Positions 44,616 to 51,528 of a stretch of 64,000 nt of DNA are shown here, piece after piece; positions within the stretch are counted from its first letter, which is position 1; every line of letters starts with the position of its first letter. The notes beneath the pieces were generated by a model. The model was not told the origin of the DNA and did no database searches. It saw only the letters and a list, made by a program, of their open reading frames with translations. A program made the position numbers and the translations under genes. Source of the DNA: Candidatus Methanosuratincola subterraneus (GTDB lineage: Archaea > Thermoproteota > Methanomethylicia > Methanomethylicales > Methanomethylicaceae); assembly GCA_004028775.1 (NCBI GenBank), contig RXGA01000002.1, positions 307,188-371,187 of the forward strand, written 5' to 3'.

Positions 44616-46643
44616 CTATTTCCTCTTTCTGCGCCTCATCAGCATGAATATTATTGTACCCGCCACGAAGGCTGCAATTACGATTCCGGCGATAAATATC
44701 AAGAGATCCGAGGACAGCGTTTCGACCTTTGCTATGGCTACTGTGAAAGTCGATGTTTGGTTTGCGCTAACGCTTACCGTAACGCTCTTTGTTTCATAGC
44801 CTTCTTTAGCGATGCTGAAGACATATGTGCCCGCTACGATGTCATTGAAGCTCGCGAGACCGTTCTGATCTGTGGTGGAGGAGACAGGGGATGCGCCACT
44901 CGGTTGGGAGGTCGAGGTAACTGTGGCTGCACTTACGGGGTTTCCAGAACCGTCCCTGACGTACAGGCGTAGGCTCCCCCTTTGGATGACTGTTGTAACT
45001 ATTACTGTGGTGCTTCCATATCCAGTAATGTACCCGGTCTTCGTAGCGTTTGCAGTGATCGTAATCATGGTATTTGAGTTAACTTTGGGAGCTGTGAAAA
45101 CGGCGGAATATTGACCATCTGACTCGTTCGTGACAGCTGAGAACGTGCCGCCGTTGTTAGAGGACAGTTTAACGGTCACTCCTGTGGCTGGAGCGGTGTT
45201 GTTAAATTTCACCAAAATCCTTATCGTAGATTTTGCTTCAGAGTCGATCGTCCCTGGTTCCGCTGATACCGTAACTGTCAATGGGATCTCGTCTATCAGG
45301 CTAGTTGTCATTCTCGCCTGAGCTGAATAGTAGCCTGCAGACTGGGCAGTCAGGTCGGTTGAGCCTGCGAGGAAGGTTGAATTGAAAGTTGCAACTGAGT
45401 AAGTCGTTCCGTATGGAATAACCAGGCGGGGGGCAGGTATTCCAAAGTCGGGCTTCGAGGAGAAGAGGTCGACCAAGACGTCGCCCTCTGGATCTTTAGC
45501 AGGATTGCCGCCGGAGTCCTGGAGCTGGACGACCACTGCGGTGTACTGCCGGTTGTCAGCGGGAAGGCTTGAAGGGACGCAGTAGATGGAAAGTTTTGAG
45601 GGGACTGGCCCGACCGTCGTTATCGATTGACTGGCACTTGTTAGATTGGTCGCCACAGCAGTAATTGTTGTTGAGCCAGACTTGAAGGTTGAATTGAATC
45701 TTGCAATCGCGAATGTCTGTCCTGTAGGTATTGTTATCGACTCGGTGACTGTGCCTATGCCTATATTGGACGAGGAGAGGCTGACAACAACATTGCTGGT
45801 GGCGTTAGCTATTATGCCCTTCGAGTCCTTGAGTTGGACTGCCACTATGTCGTAAAAGATGCCGTCGGCAGGCACTTTCTGGGGGGAAATGTAAACCGCA
45901 AGCTTGGTGGCTGGTTCAATACTGTAAGATTGTGTTTTAACCGTTGCTGATCCAGTTACATAGCCTGATGCTATAGCAGTGACGGTCGTGGATCCGTTTA
46001 CGTTTGTAGTATTGAATTTGGCAATAACGTAAGTGCTGCCGCTTGGGATGATCGCGTATGGTTCCACTGTGCCTACTGTAGTGTTCGACGAGAAGAGGCT
46101 TACGTTCACATTCCCAATAGGAGCTTTAGCAGGATTGCCGCCGGAGTCCTGGAGCTGGACGACCACTGCGGTGTACTGCCGGTTGTCAGCGGGAAGGAAC
46201 TCTGGGAGGACGTAGACTACCAACTTGTAGGGGACTGGACCTACGGTCGTCATGGATGCCATAACAGTTTCGAACCCCGAGGCTGTCGCCGTTATCGTGG
46301 TGGTTCCCGGCGTGTATGTCGAATAGAACTTGGCTACGGCGTAAGTTTCTCCAGCCCGGATAGTAATCATTGGATCAACCGTGCCTACGTAAATCGAGGA
46401 TGAGGAGAGGTAGATTTCGATGTCTCGGTTAGCCCTGGCAGGCAAACCCTTCGAGTCCTGGAGCTGGACGTAGATCGTCTCATAGACATTATTGTCAGCA
46501 AGCACTTTCGGGGGACCGACGTAGATTTTCAATTTTGTTGGCGCTTGCACTGCAGCATAAACGGAGGATCCACTGGCTACCAGTTGAATGGAAATTATGG
46601 CCAATAAGACGAAAGCCAGTATTGAAGATTCCTTATTTGACAT
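44616..46643 (-). CDS. Ig-repeat surface protein with C-terminal membrane anchor
   Basis: A 675-residue exported protein. The signal peptide is ILAFVLLAIISIQLVASGSS, followed by four invasin/filamin-like repeats of about 105 residues (each TKLKIYVGPPKVLADNNVY-like, then VYVQLQDSKG- and ITIPTGQTFAIARFNST-type segments). A Big-1-like domain and a carboxypeptidase-regulatory-like domain (GSLRLYVRDGSGNPVSAATV) come next. It ends in a membrane helix and RRRKRK. Many NxT/S sites suggest glycosylation. ATG 46643 is used although the frame opens 48 nt earlier. Two repeats share 74 identical bases. Function is probably cell-surface structure or adhesion. Confidence 0.82.
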   Translation of the reverse strand: MSNKESSILAFVLLAIISIQLVASGSSVYAAVQAPTKLKIYVGPPKVLADNNVYETIYVQLQDSKGLPARANRDIEIYLSSSSIYVGTVDPMITIRAGETYAVAKFYSTYTPGTTTITATASGFETVMASMTTVGPVPYKLVVYVLPEFLPADNRQYTAVVVQLQDSGGNPAKAPIGNVNVSLFSSNTTVGTVEPYAIIPSGSTYVIAKFNTTNVNGSTTVTAIASGYVTGSATVKTQSYSIEPATKLAVYISPQKVPADGIFYDIVAVQLKDSKGIIANATSNVVVSLSSSNIGIGTVTESITIPTGQTFAIARFNSTFKSGSTTITAVATNLTSASQSITTVGPVPSKLSIYCVPSSLPADNRQYTAVVVQLQDSGGNPAKDPEGDVLVDLFSSKPDFGIPAPRLVIPYGTTYSVATFNSTFLAGSTDLTAQSAGYYSAQARMTTSLIDEIPLTVTVSAEPGTIDSEAKSTIRILVKFNNTAPATGVTVKLSSNNGGTFSAVTNESDGQYSAVFTAPKVNSNTMITITANATKTGYITGYGSTTVIVTTVIQRGSLRLYVRDGSGNPVSAATVTSTSQPSGASPVSSTTDQNGLASFNDIVAGTYVFSIAKEGYETKSVTVSVSANQTSTFTVAIAKVETLSSDLLIFIAGIVIAAFVAGTIIFMLMRRRKRK
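45494..45567. repeat. 74-bp identical direct repeat, copy 1
   Basis: Identical over 74 bp to 46124-46197, 630 bp (210 codons) away within the same gene. It encodes the TAVVVQLQDSGGNPAK region of the fourth Ig repeat. Confidence 0.9.
46124..46197. repeat. 74-bp identical direct repeat, copy 2
   Basis: Second copy of the repeat at 45494-45567, in the second Ig repeat. The flanking bases differ, so the identity marks recent duplication or gene conversion. Confidence 0.9.
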
Positions 46644-46733
46644 GATGACCAACTTTAATATTTTATTTCCTAGCTTACATATATTAATCATTTGGATTTA
46701 AATATAACTTGGGTTTTTAATGCGATGTATGCA

Positions 46734-46765
46734 CCTAGGAGCGCCAGACGGTATGTGCTCCTAGG
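46734..46765. repeat. Perfect 9-bp inverted repeat
   Basis: CCTAGGAGC (46734-46742) and GCTCCTAGG (46757-46765) form a perfect stem with a 14-nt loop in the 309-nt gap upstream of the Ig-repeat gene and before the small ORF at 46953. Apart from this and the next hairpin, plus a TATA near 46912, I see nothing else in the gap. Confidence 0.55.
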
Positions 46766-46780
46766 ACTAACAGCGTCTCC

Positions 46781-46799
46781 AAGGGTTCGCCCTTTTGAT
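46781..46799 (+). terminator. UUCG hairpin followed by T4
   Basis: AAGGG-TTCG-CCCTT forms a stable tetraloop hairpin, followed by further T residues. This looks like an intrinsic terminator or the 3' end of a small RNA that would start before the 9-bp inverted repeat at 46734. Confidence 0.4.
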
Positions 46800-46952
46800 C
46801 TGGTAAAATAGCCCGATGCGGGACTTTCGAATTTGGCAAGTTGAGCTTAAGCTTTAATGTGATATTCCAGAATTCCTTGCACAGAAAAACATCCGGGGGC
46901 GATGGTGGGATAAATTTTTAAGCCTTGTCCTGTAGGGTATTTTGTGGTCCAG

Positions 46953-47102
46953 ATGCGGTTGGAAGGCTGCAAGAAGTACAGCAATACCAGGGCGGACATG
47001 CTCAGGATGAAGCAGGAGCTGAAGGCAGAGTACAAGGAAGCGATACTCCAGCTCAGGTTCTTCAACCTGCTCAGGTATGACAGGGCTGGAATGGCAAGCT
47101 AA
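46953..47102 (+). CDS. 49-residue basic helical small protein
   Basis: This short ORF begins MRLEGCKKYSNTRADMLRMK, continues as one long Lys/Glu/Leu helix and ends YDRAGMAS. A TATA-like aaatttttaag lies at 46912-46922, about 35 nt upstream, and codon use (AGG, CTC, CTG) is like the neighbouring genes. I do not recognise it. It converges with polB. A nucleic-acid-binding or regulatory peptide is possible, but there is no direct evidence. Confidence 0.5.
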   Translation: MRLEGCKKYSNTRADMLRMKQELKAEYKEAILQLRFFNLLRYDRAGMAS

Positions 47103-47131
47103 ATTCCTTTTTTATGCAGCTGGGATCGTTG

Positions 47132-49957
47132 CTACCTCGAGAAGAAGTCAAGCCGCTTCACGCCGACTATCTCCTCGAAGTCTATGTTCAGGGCCTCGAG
47201 GACCTGCCCGAAAGTGCTCTCGATGTGCCCGACGTATTTATCGACGTCCACCTCGTCGATCCTCGCGAGCTGGACCGGCTTCACCCCCAGCGGTCCCTGG
47301 ACCTTAACGAATGAGATCAGGTCTCCGGGCTTCACCTCCTTCCCCTTCTCCTCGAGGAGCTTCGCTGCCTTGACGTGCTGGGGCGTGGTCTTGTCGTACC
47401 TGTCGAGCGGCCTCGAGATCATCACCTTGAAGACCAGGTCGTCGAGCGGTATCCTCCTTGCCTTCAGGTCGCTGTAGCACCGCTGGACGATCGCCTTGAT
47501 CTTTGACTTCGCTGCCTCGAAGTCCTGCGGGGACTTCACCTCCCTGAGGACCTGGGTCATCTCGACGAACGCGTTCTTGATGAAAGGGGGAGTGTTGCGC
47601 TTCTTACCCATCAGCCCCTTTATGTCCACGACTCCGCTGTCGAGGACGCCGAGGTAGTTCTTCTTCCTCCCGGAGAAGGTGACGAAGGTGTACCGCTTGT
47701 CGATCTCAAGGTCGATCCCGAACTTCGACTCAGCCCAGGAGAGGAGCGAGGAGATCTGCTCCTTCGTTGGCTGGTGGAGGAAGATCGAGTCGGTGTCGGA
47801 GTAGAGGACTTTCATGCCGAGCCCCTTTGCCTTCTCTATCGTCTCCGTGATGATGCTCCTGCCGATTGCGGTCGTGCTGTCTGCGAGGGGGAGGCAGTAG
47901 AGCGGGAAGATCTCGGCTCCGAAGACGCCGTACGAGGCATTCAGAAAAACCTTCAATGCCTGCTGGACTACCTTGTAGTACCCCCTTTCTTCATCAGAAA
48001 GCGAAGGATCCTTGGACTTCGGCTTGAACCACCTCACCCTGACGTCCCTGAGCAGCCCAACAACGTGTGCCATCATACCGACGCGCCTGGTGCAGACCCA
48101 GTGGTCGGTGTCGGGCACGAGGTTCTTCCTGCACTCGGGGTGGGGGCACCTCACCGTCTCGTAGCTAAGGTTCCACCTAGAGATGATGCTCGGGTACAGG
48201 CTAGCGAAGTCGAGGACGATGACGTTGAAGAAGACCCCGGACTCGGGCTTAATCACGAGGGCCCCCTTGTACTTCTTCCCCTTGATCACGGCGGTCGTCG
48301 ATGATCCGCCCTTCGCGAGGCTGATGTCCTCCTTCTTAGGGATCAGGTAGTTCCCCTTCCTGTGCTCGTCGTAGAAGAGGCTCCTGATCCAGCTCGAGAC
48401 CCCCTGCCGCGTCGCGTCCTCCATAGAGACCCGGGAGATCCTCATTATGAGCGTGATCAGGTTCATCACGAGGCTCGAGTGCTCGGTCGTGAGGCGCAGC
48501 GTTATCAGCGAGTCCCTGAAGCAGTAGTTCGCGAGGGAGAGGTAGTCGAGCTCGTTTATGCTCTTCTCCAGCTGTATCTTCTTGATCCCCAGCAGGGCCT
48601 CTGAGATCGCGTCGAGGGTGAGCTCCTTGTAGGCGTTCCCGAAGGCGTAGATCTGGATGGCGTGGTTGTGGAAGAACTTGTAAAGGTCGACGTGGACGCC
48701 CACGGGGAGCAGGGCGATCTCCCTGCCCATCACTATCGGGATCTCCTCCCTCCTCATCCCGAGGACCTGGGCGCGCTTCCACAGGTAGTGGAGGTCGAAG
48801 TTGTCGCCGTTGAACGTCAGGACGATCGGGTAGTCGACGAGCAGCTGGAAGACCTCCCTTATCAGGTCGATCTCCCTGTCGAAGTAGATTAGGGAGGCGT
48901 CTTCTGGGAGCTCCTTCGGCCGCTCGGCACCCCCCCGGTCGCCGTCGAAGCCTTCCCTCCGAAGGATGAGGACCTGCTTCCTCCCGTCCGACCCAGCAGC
49001 CGAGACGCATATGACAGGGTTGGCGGCCACCTGGGGGTCGGGCACCCTGTCCTGGGCCTCGGTCTCGACCTCGATGTCGATTGCGACCCTCCTGTAGTCG
49101 GGGACCGGGCTCGAGAATATCGGGAACCACTCGGTGAGCGAGTCGAGGAAGGCAGGGGTCGCGCCAGGGAAGGCCCTCTTGAGCGCGTCGATCGGGACCG
49201 GCTGAGCCTCCGGGACGAGCGATCCACCACTGATCCGGTAGTAGTAGCCTGGGACGAGCCTCCTGTCGTAGACGAAGCACTCGTGGTACCTGATCCTGTC
49301 CTCCCAGGATCTCTCCCCGAGGAGGTCCCTTATCCCGGTCCCCCTCCCGCCGACCGATGTGGGGTCCTTGGCTGCGACCTTGGTCATTCTGACAGCCTTG
49401 TCCTGGAGGAGGTCGTGCTTCTCGATCTCCCGGCACCCACCGGGGTCGAAGCCGGGGTGGGAGGCAGCCTCTGAGGAGAGGAGCTCGTCGAGGCTCATGT
49501 CGGTCAGGAGGTACGGCTGGTGCCCAGTGTTGTCGTACCAGAAGACCACGCGCTGCCGCTCTAGATCGTAGAGCTTCGCAAGCGCCTTCCCCCTGTTACC
49601 GCTGTAGGAGACCGAGAGGAGGACGCAGCTCCCGGTCTCCGAAGGGGTCTCGGCCTCGAACTTGGTCTGCGCAATTATCTCCTCGGCTTCCTCAGCCTCG
49701 TGAGCAGGGATCCCTTCGGCTTCGGCATCAGCATCCGCTTCAGCCTCAGCAGCCTCAGTCTCGGCATCCACCTCATCGGGCTCGGTTGCATCTTCCCTCT
49801 CGATCCTATCCCCTTCGCCGCGAGGGGGGCGTCCGACCCGCGGACTTCTATGAGGCTCAGATTCCCTCCCTGTGCCTGAAGGGGTGCCGCTCGGGCTCGG
49901 GCGAGGAGGCTGGCGGCGCTTCTGCGAGTCGGGGATGAAGGTGTCGAGACCGGGCAT
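47132..49957 (-). CDS. polB: Family B DNA polymerase with proofreading exonuclease
   Basis: Replicative-type DNA polymerase of 941 residues. The exonuclease is intact: Exo I D294/E296 (AIDIEVETE), Exo II TFNGDNFDLH (381-390), Exo III YCFRDSL (D482). Polymerase motifs A DFASLYPSII (583-592), B KVFLNASYGVFG (669-680) and C YSDTDS (719-724, D721/D723) are intact. Three Cys (C604, C609, C622) sit after motif A. The first 108 residues are unusual: a Pro/Arg/Gly stretch then a Glu/Ala/Asp-rich run, probably disordered. The C-terminal end RLDFF is faintly PCNA-box-like. It is a single gene on its strand. Confidence 0.95.
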   Translation of the reverse strand: MPGLDTFIPDSQKRRQPPRPSPSGTPSGTGRESEPHRSPRVGRPPRGEGDRIEREDATEPDEVDAETEAAEAEADADAEAEGIPAHEAEEAEEIIAQTKFEAETPSETGSCVLLSVSYSGNRGKALAKLYDLERQRVVFWYDNTGHQPYLLTDMSLDELLSSEAASHPGFDPGGCREIEKHDLLQDKAVRMTKVAAKDPTSVGGRGTGIRDLLGERSWEDRIRYHECFVYDRRLVPGYYYRISGGSLVPEAQPVPIDALKRAFPGATPAFLDSLTEWFPIFSSPVPDYRRVAIDIEVETEAQDRVPDPQVAANPVICVSAAGSDGRKQVLILRREGFDGDRGGAERPKELPEDASLIYFDREIDLIREVFQLLVDYPIVLTFNGDNFDLHYLWKRAQVLGMRREEIPIVMGREIALLPVGVHVDLYKFFHNHAIQIYAFGNAYKELTLDAISEALLGIKKIQLEKSINELDYLSLANYCFRDSLITLRLTTEHSSLVMNLITLIMRISRVSMEDATRQGVSSWIRSLFYDEHRKGNYLIPKKEDISLAKGGSSTTAVIKGKKYKGALVIKPESGVFFNVIVLDFASLYPSIISRWNLSYETVRCPHPECRKNLVPDTDHWVCTRRVGMMAHVVGLLRDVRVRWFKPKSKDPSLSDEERGYYKVVQQALKVFLNASYGVFGAEIFPLYCLPLADSTTAIGRSIITETIEKAKGLGMKVLYSDTDSIFLHQPTKEQISSLLSWAESKFGIDLEIDKRYTFVTFSGRKKNYLGVLDSGVVDIKGLMGKKRNTPPFIKNAFVEMTQVLREVKSPQDFEAAKSKIKAIVQRCYSDLKARRIPLDDLVFKVMISRPLDRYDKTTPQHVKAAKLLEEKGKEVKPGDLISFVKVQGPLGVKPVQLARIDEVDVDKYVGHIESTFGQVLEALNIDFEEIVGVKRLDFFSR

Positions 49958-50103
49958 CAGTATCCCAGAGAAGAGTAGGGCAGTCGTCTATTATTGCTTA
50001 TCGTTCACGGGCTGCAGCACAGGCTACCCAACGATTGACCTGAGCCCAGATGTGTGATCGGGGTCGGCGCGCTGCACGGGGCAGGAGCTCCGGAAAAAAG
50101 GGG

Positions 50104-50319
50104 TCATCCTGAGAGGCGCCACTTCTCGAGCCTGTCCTCCTTCGAGTGTACTTTCTTGAACTCCTTGTAGTGCTGCTCGCAGAGGTAGAGCCTGGCGGAT
50201 TCATTTATGGCATAGCCTGCCTGCTTCATCTCAGCCGCATAGGACGGCGATAGGGAACGGACTGCGTTGTTCCCGCACCCGGAGACTGAGCAGAGCTCGC
50301 CTTTCTTGACCTTGCCCAT
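50104..50319 (-). CDS. Small zinc-finger protein (71 residues)
   Basis: A basic protein with a likely zinc site C10, C15, C47, H50 (ELCSVSGCGNNAVRSLSPSY, then LYLCEQHYKEF). ATG 50319 follows ggtga, with an AT-rich TATA region at 50336-50348 shared with the tRNA promoter side. The family occurs in archaea without known function; nucleic-acid binding is plausible from the charge. It is divergent from tRNA-Arg(GCG). Confidence 0.7.
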   Translation of the reverse strand: MGKVKKGELCSVSGCGNNAVRSLSPSYAAEMKQAGYAINESARLYLCEQHYKEFKKVHSKEDRLEKWRLSG

Positions 50320-50404
50320 AATCGACCCTCACCAAATATTATATTTATTAGCCTTATATCTACCTCTGTAGTGGGCTCGTGGTCTAGCATGGATCAGGAC
50401 GCAG

Positions 50405-50466
50405 ACCCTGCTCTTGGTGAAGCACGGGCACAAAAGATGCCGAAGATCAATGGGGCAGGGGCGGAA
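50405..50466 (+). other. 62-nt tRNA intron at position 29/30
   Basis: BHB structure: exon CGC (50400-50402) pairs with intron GCG (50461-50463), with an A-G mismatch at the outer pair. The 5' bulge is AG/A and the 3' bulge AA/G. A perfect 6-bp intron helix, CCCTGC (50406-50411) with GCAGGG (50455-50460), abuts the core. Position 29/30 is a non-canonical site that needs a broad-specificity splicing endonuclease. Confidence 0.82.
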
Positions 50467-50474
50467 GCCTGCGG

Positions 50475-50489
50475 ATCCTGCCAGCGGAA
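50475..50489 (+). other. 15-nt tRNA intron at position 37/38
   Basis: The exon CTGC (positions 32-35) pairs with intron GCGG (50484-50487). The 5' bulge is GG/A and the 3' bulge AA/A, each cut after the second base. Excision gives the normal 7-nt anticodon loop CTGCGGA. Confidence 0.85.
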
Positions 50490-50528
50490 AGCCTGATATC
50501 TCGGGTTCAAATCCCGACGGGCCCACCA

Positions 50529-50835
50529 ATCTGCCATTTCCTCAGTGCCTCACTTCCCCCTTCGAAGGCCAAGTCGCCAACAGTGCTGCCCCCACTTTCC
50601 AGGCATGCTTCAAGAGCTTGCGACCTATAGCCGCTTTCATCACTCATTTCCTTGTGCTGTGGTGAAACCCACCACTTATCTCGCCAAGAGAGCGTCATGG
50701 GTCGTGCCGAACTGCATGCGGATCAAATGCATGCCTCAAGGCATCGCCCTCGTCGGGCGTTCTAACGCCGCGAACATTAAGGACTAATGAGTAGCATTAT
50801 CTTTTGGGACATCATCAATTATCGCGGCGATGTGA
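50529..50835. other. 307-nt region downstream of tRNA-Arg(GCG), no gene seen
   Basis: No convincing ORF. A short minus-strand frame (50507-50644) runs into the tRNA and is not accepted. Repeated catgc motifs and an AT-rich end near 50795-50830 (possible promoter for the next gene) are the only features. No copy of the tRNA 3' end that would mark an integrated element is visible. Confidence 0.5.
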
Positions 50836-51423
50836 TTGAAGGCAAAAACAATCATCCTCTTGGCATCAGCATTGTTTATCGCGGGTGCAATCGCGGCTTT
50901 ATACCCGCAGGCGCATTTCCCATCGGAGAGGTTGACTGAAGGCTTCGAAACCGGATTTGGCGGATGGGATCCGGACGCAGACGTTCCGATTGATCCGAAT
51001 ACGGGCGGACCTGTAGACTGGGATGTGGCGCGCTCGACGGATGTTTCCAGGTCTGGGATGTACTCCATGAAACTCTTCATCGATGGGAGGCAGGACGACG
51101 GGGCAGTCTGGATTGAGAGGAAATTGCTCCTGAAGGAGGGGGCGCGGCGCGTCAACATCACATTTGGTCTTTACAGCCAATCAGAGAGCTTCAATACGAT
51201 TGCAGTGGTCTGCGCATATGCCGGATTCGAGGACCCGGAGCGCGAGGGGGATCTGTCAGTACTTGCACCAGCCAACGAGGTGGCAGGGTGGAAGAGGTAC
51301 AGCCTCGTGGTCAACATCGACGGCGGCAAGGCTCAGGAGTTGTGGGTCGCAGCAGGAATTTCGGTGCGCTGGGAAACTTGCATGACGTACTACCTTGACG
51401 ACATCACCGTAGAGGTCACGTGA
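50836..51423 (+). CDS. Secreted beta-sandwich (carbohydrate-binding-like) protein
   Basis: A 195-residue exported protein. The signal peptide TIILLASALFIAGAIAALYP is followed by a domain typical of galactose-binding/jelly-roll folds: EGFETGFGGWDPDADVP, then ARSTDVSRSGMYSMKLFIDG, VNITFGLYSQSESFN and the C-terminal YYLDDITVEVT. A repeated-Asp segment (50-62) may bind calcium. The initiator is TTG 50836. It converges with the CAP-domain gene, and both are predicted extracellular. The ligand is unknown. Confidence 0.72.
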   Translation: MKAKTIILLASALFIAGAIAALYPQAHFPSERLTEGFETGFGGWDPDADVPIDPNTGGPVDWDVARSTDVSRSGMYSMKLFIDGRQDDGAVWIERKLLLKEGARRVNITFGLYSQSESFNTIAVVCAYAGFEDPEREGDLSVLAPANEVAGWKRYSLVVNIDGGKAQELWVAAGISVRWETCMTYYLDDITVEVT

Positions 51424-51528
51424 TGGATCAGTCGTTCTCCAGATGGAAAGGCCGTCGGAAAGAGATGCATTTTGCATACGGGGAGGGCTGGCGAGCACCT
51501 CTCCCAACTCCGCGTTTTGTCCACACTT

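Larger units (their letters stand above)
50373..50528 (+). tRNA. tRNA-Arg (anticodon GCG) with two introns, CCA encoded
   Basis: Acceptor GGGCTCG pairs with CGGGCCC; the T arm TCGGG-TTCAAAT-CCCGA is intact; the end is ACCA. Exons are 50373-50404, 50467-50474 and 50490-50528. Spliced, the anticodon arm is CAGGC-CTGCGGA-GCCTG, so anticodon GCG reads CGC/CGU. The D stem is GTCT/GGAC. The spliced length is 79 nt with CCA. The first intron at 29/30 is non-canonical; the second is at 37/38. A TATA-like ccttatatc lies about 15-20 nt upstream. Confidence 0.9.

Noticed and set aside
50405..50430. tRNA-Pro(TGG) reading based on CTTGG inside the locus
   Set aside because: That reading gives no proper anticodon stem. 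Removing 62 and 15 nt gives a perfect Arg(GCG) tRNA with BHB at both joints.
50507..50698. Minus-strand ORF of 63 residues
   Set aside because: It reads through the antisense of the tRNA 3' end, a common false ORF, and has no ribosome-binding site.
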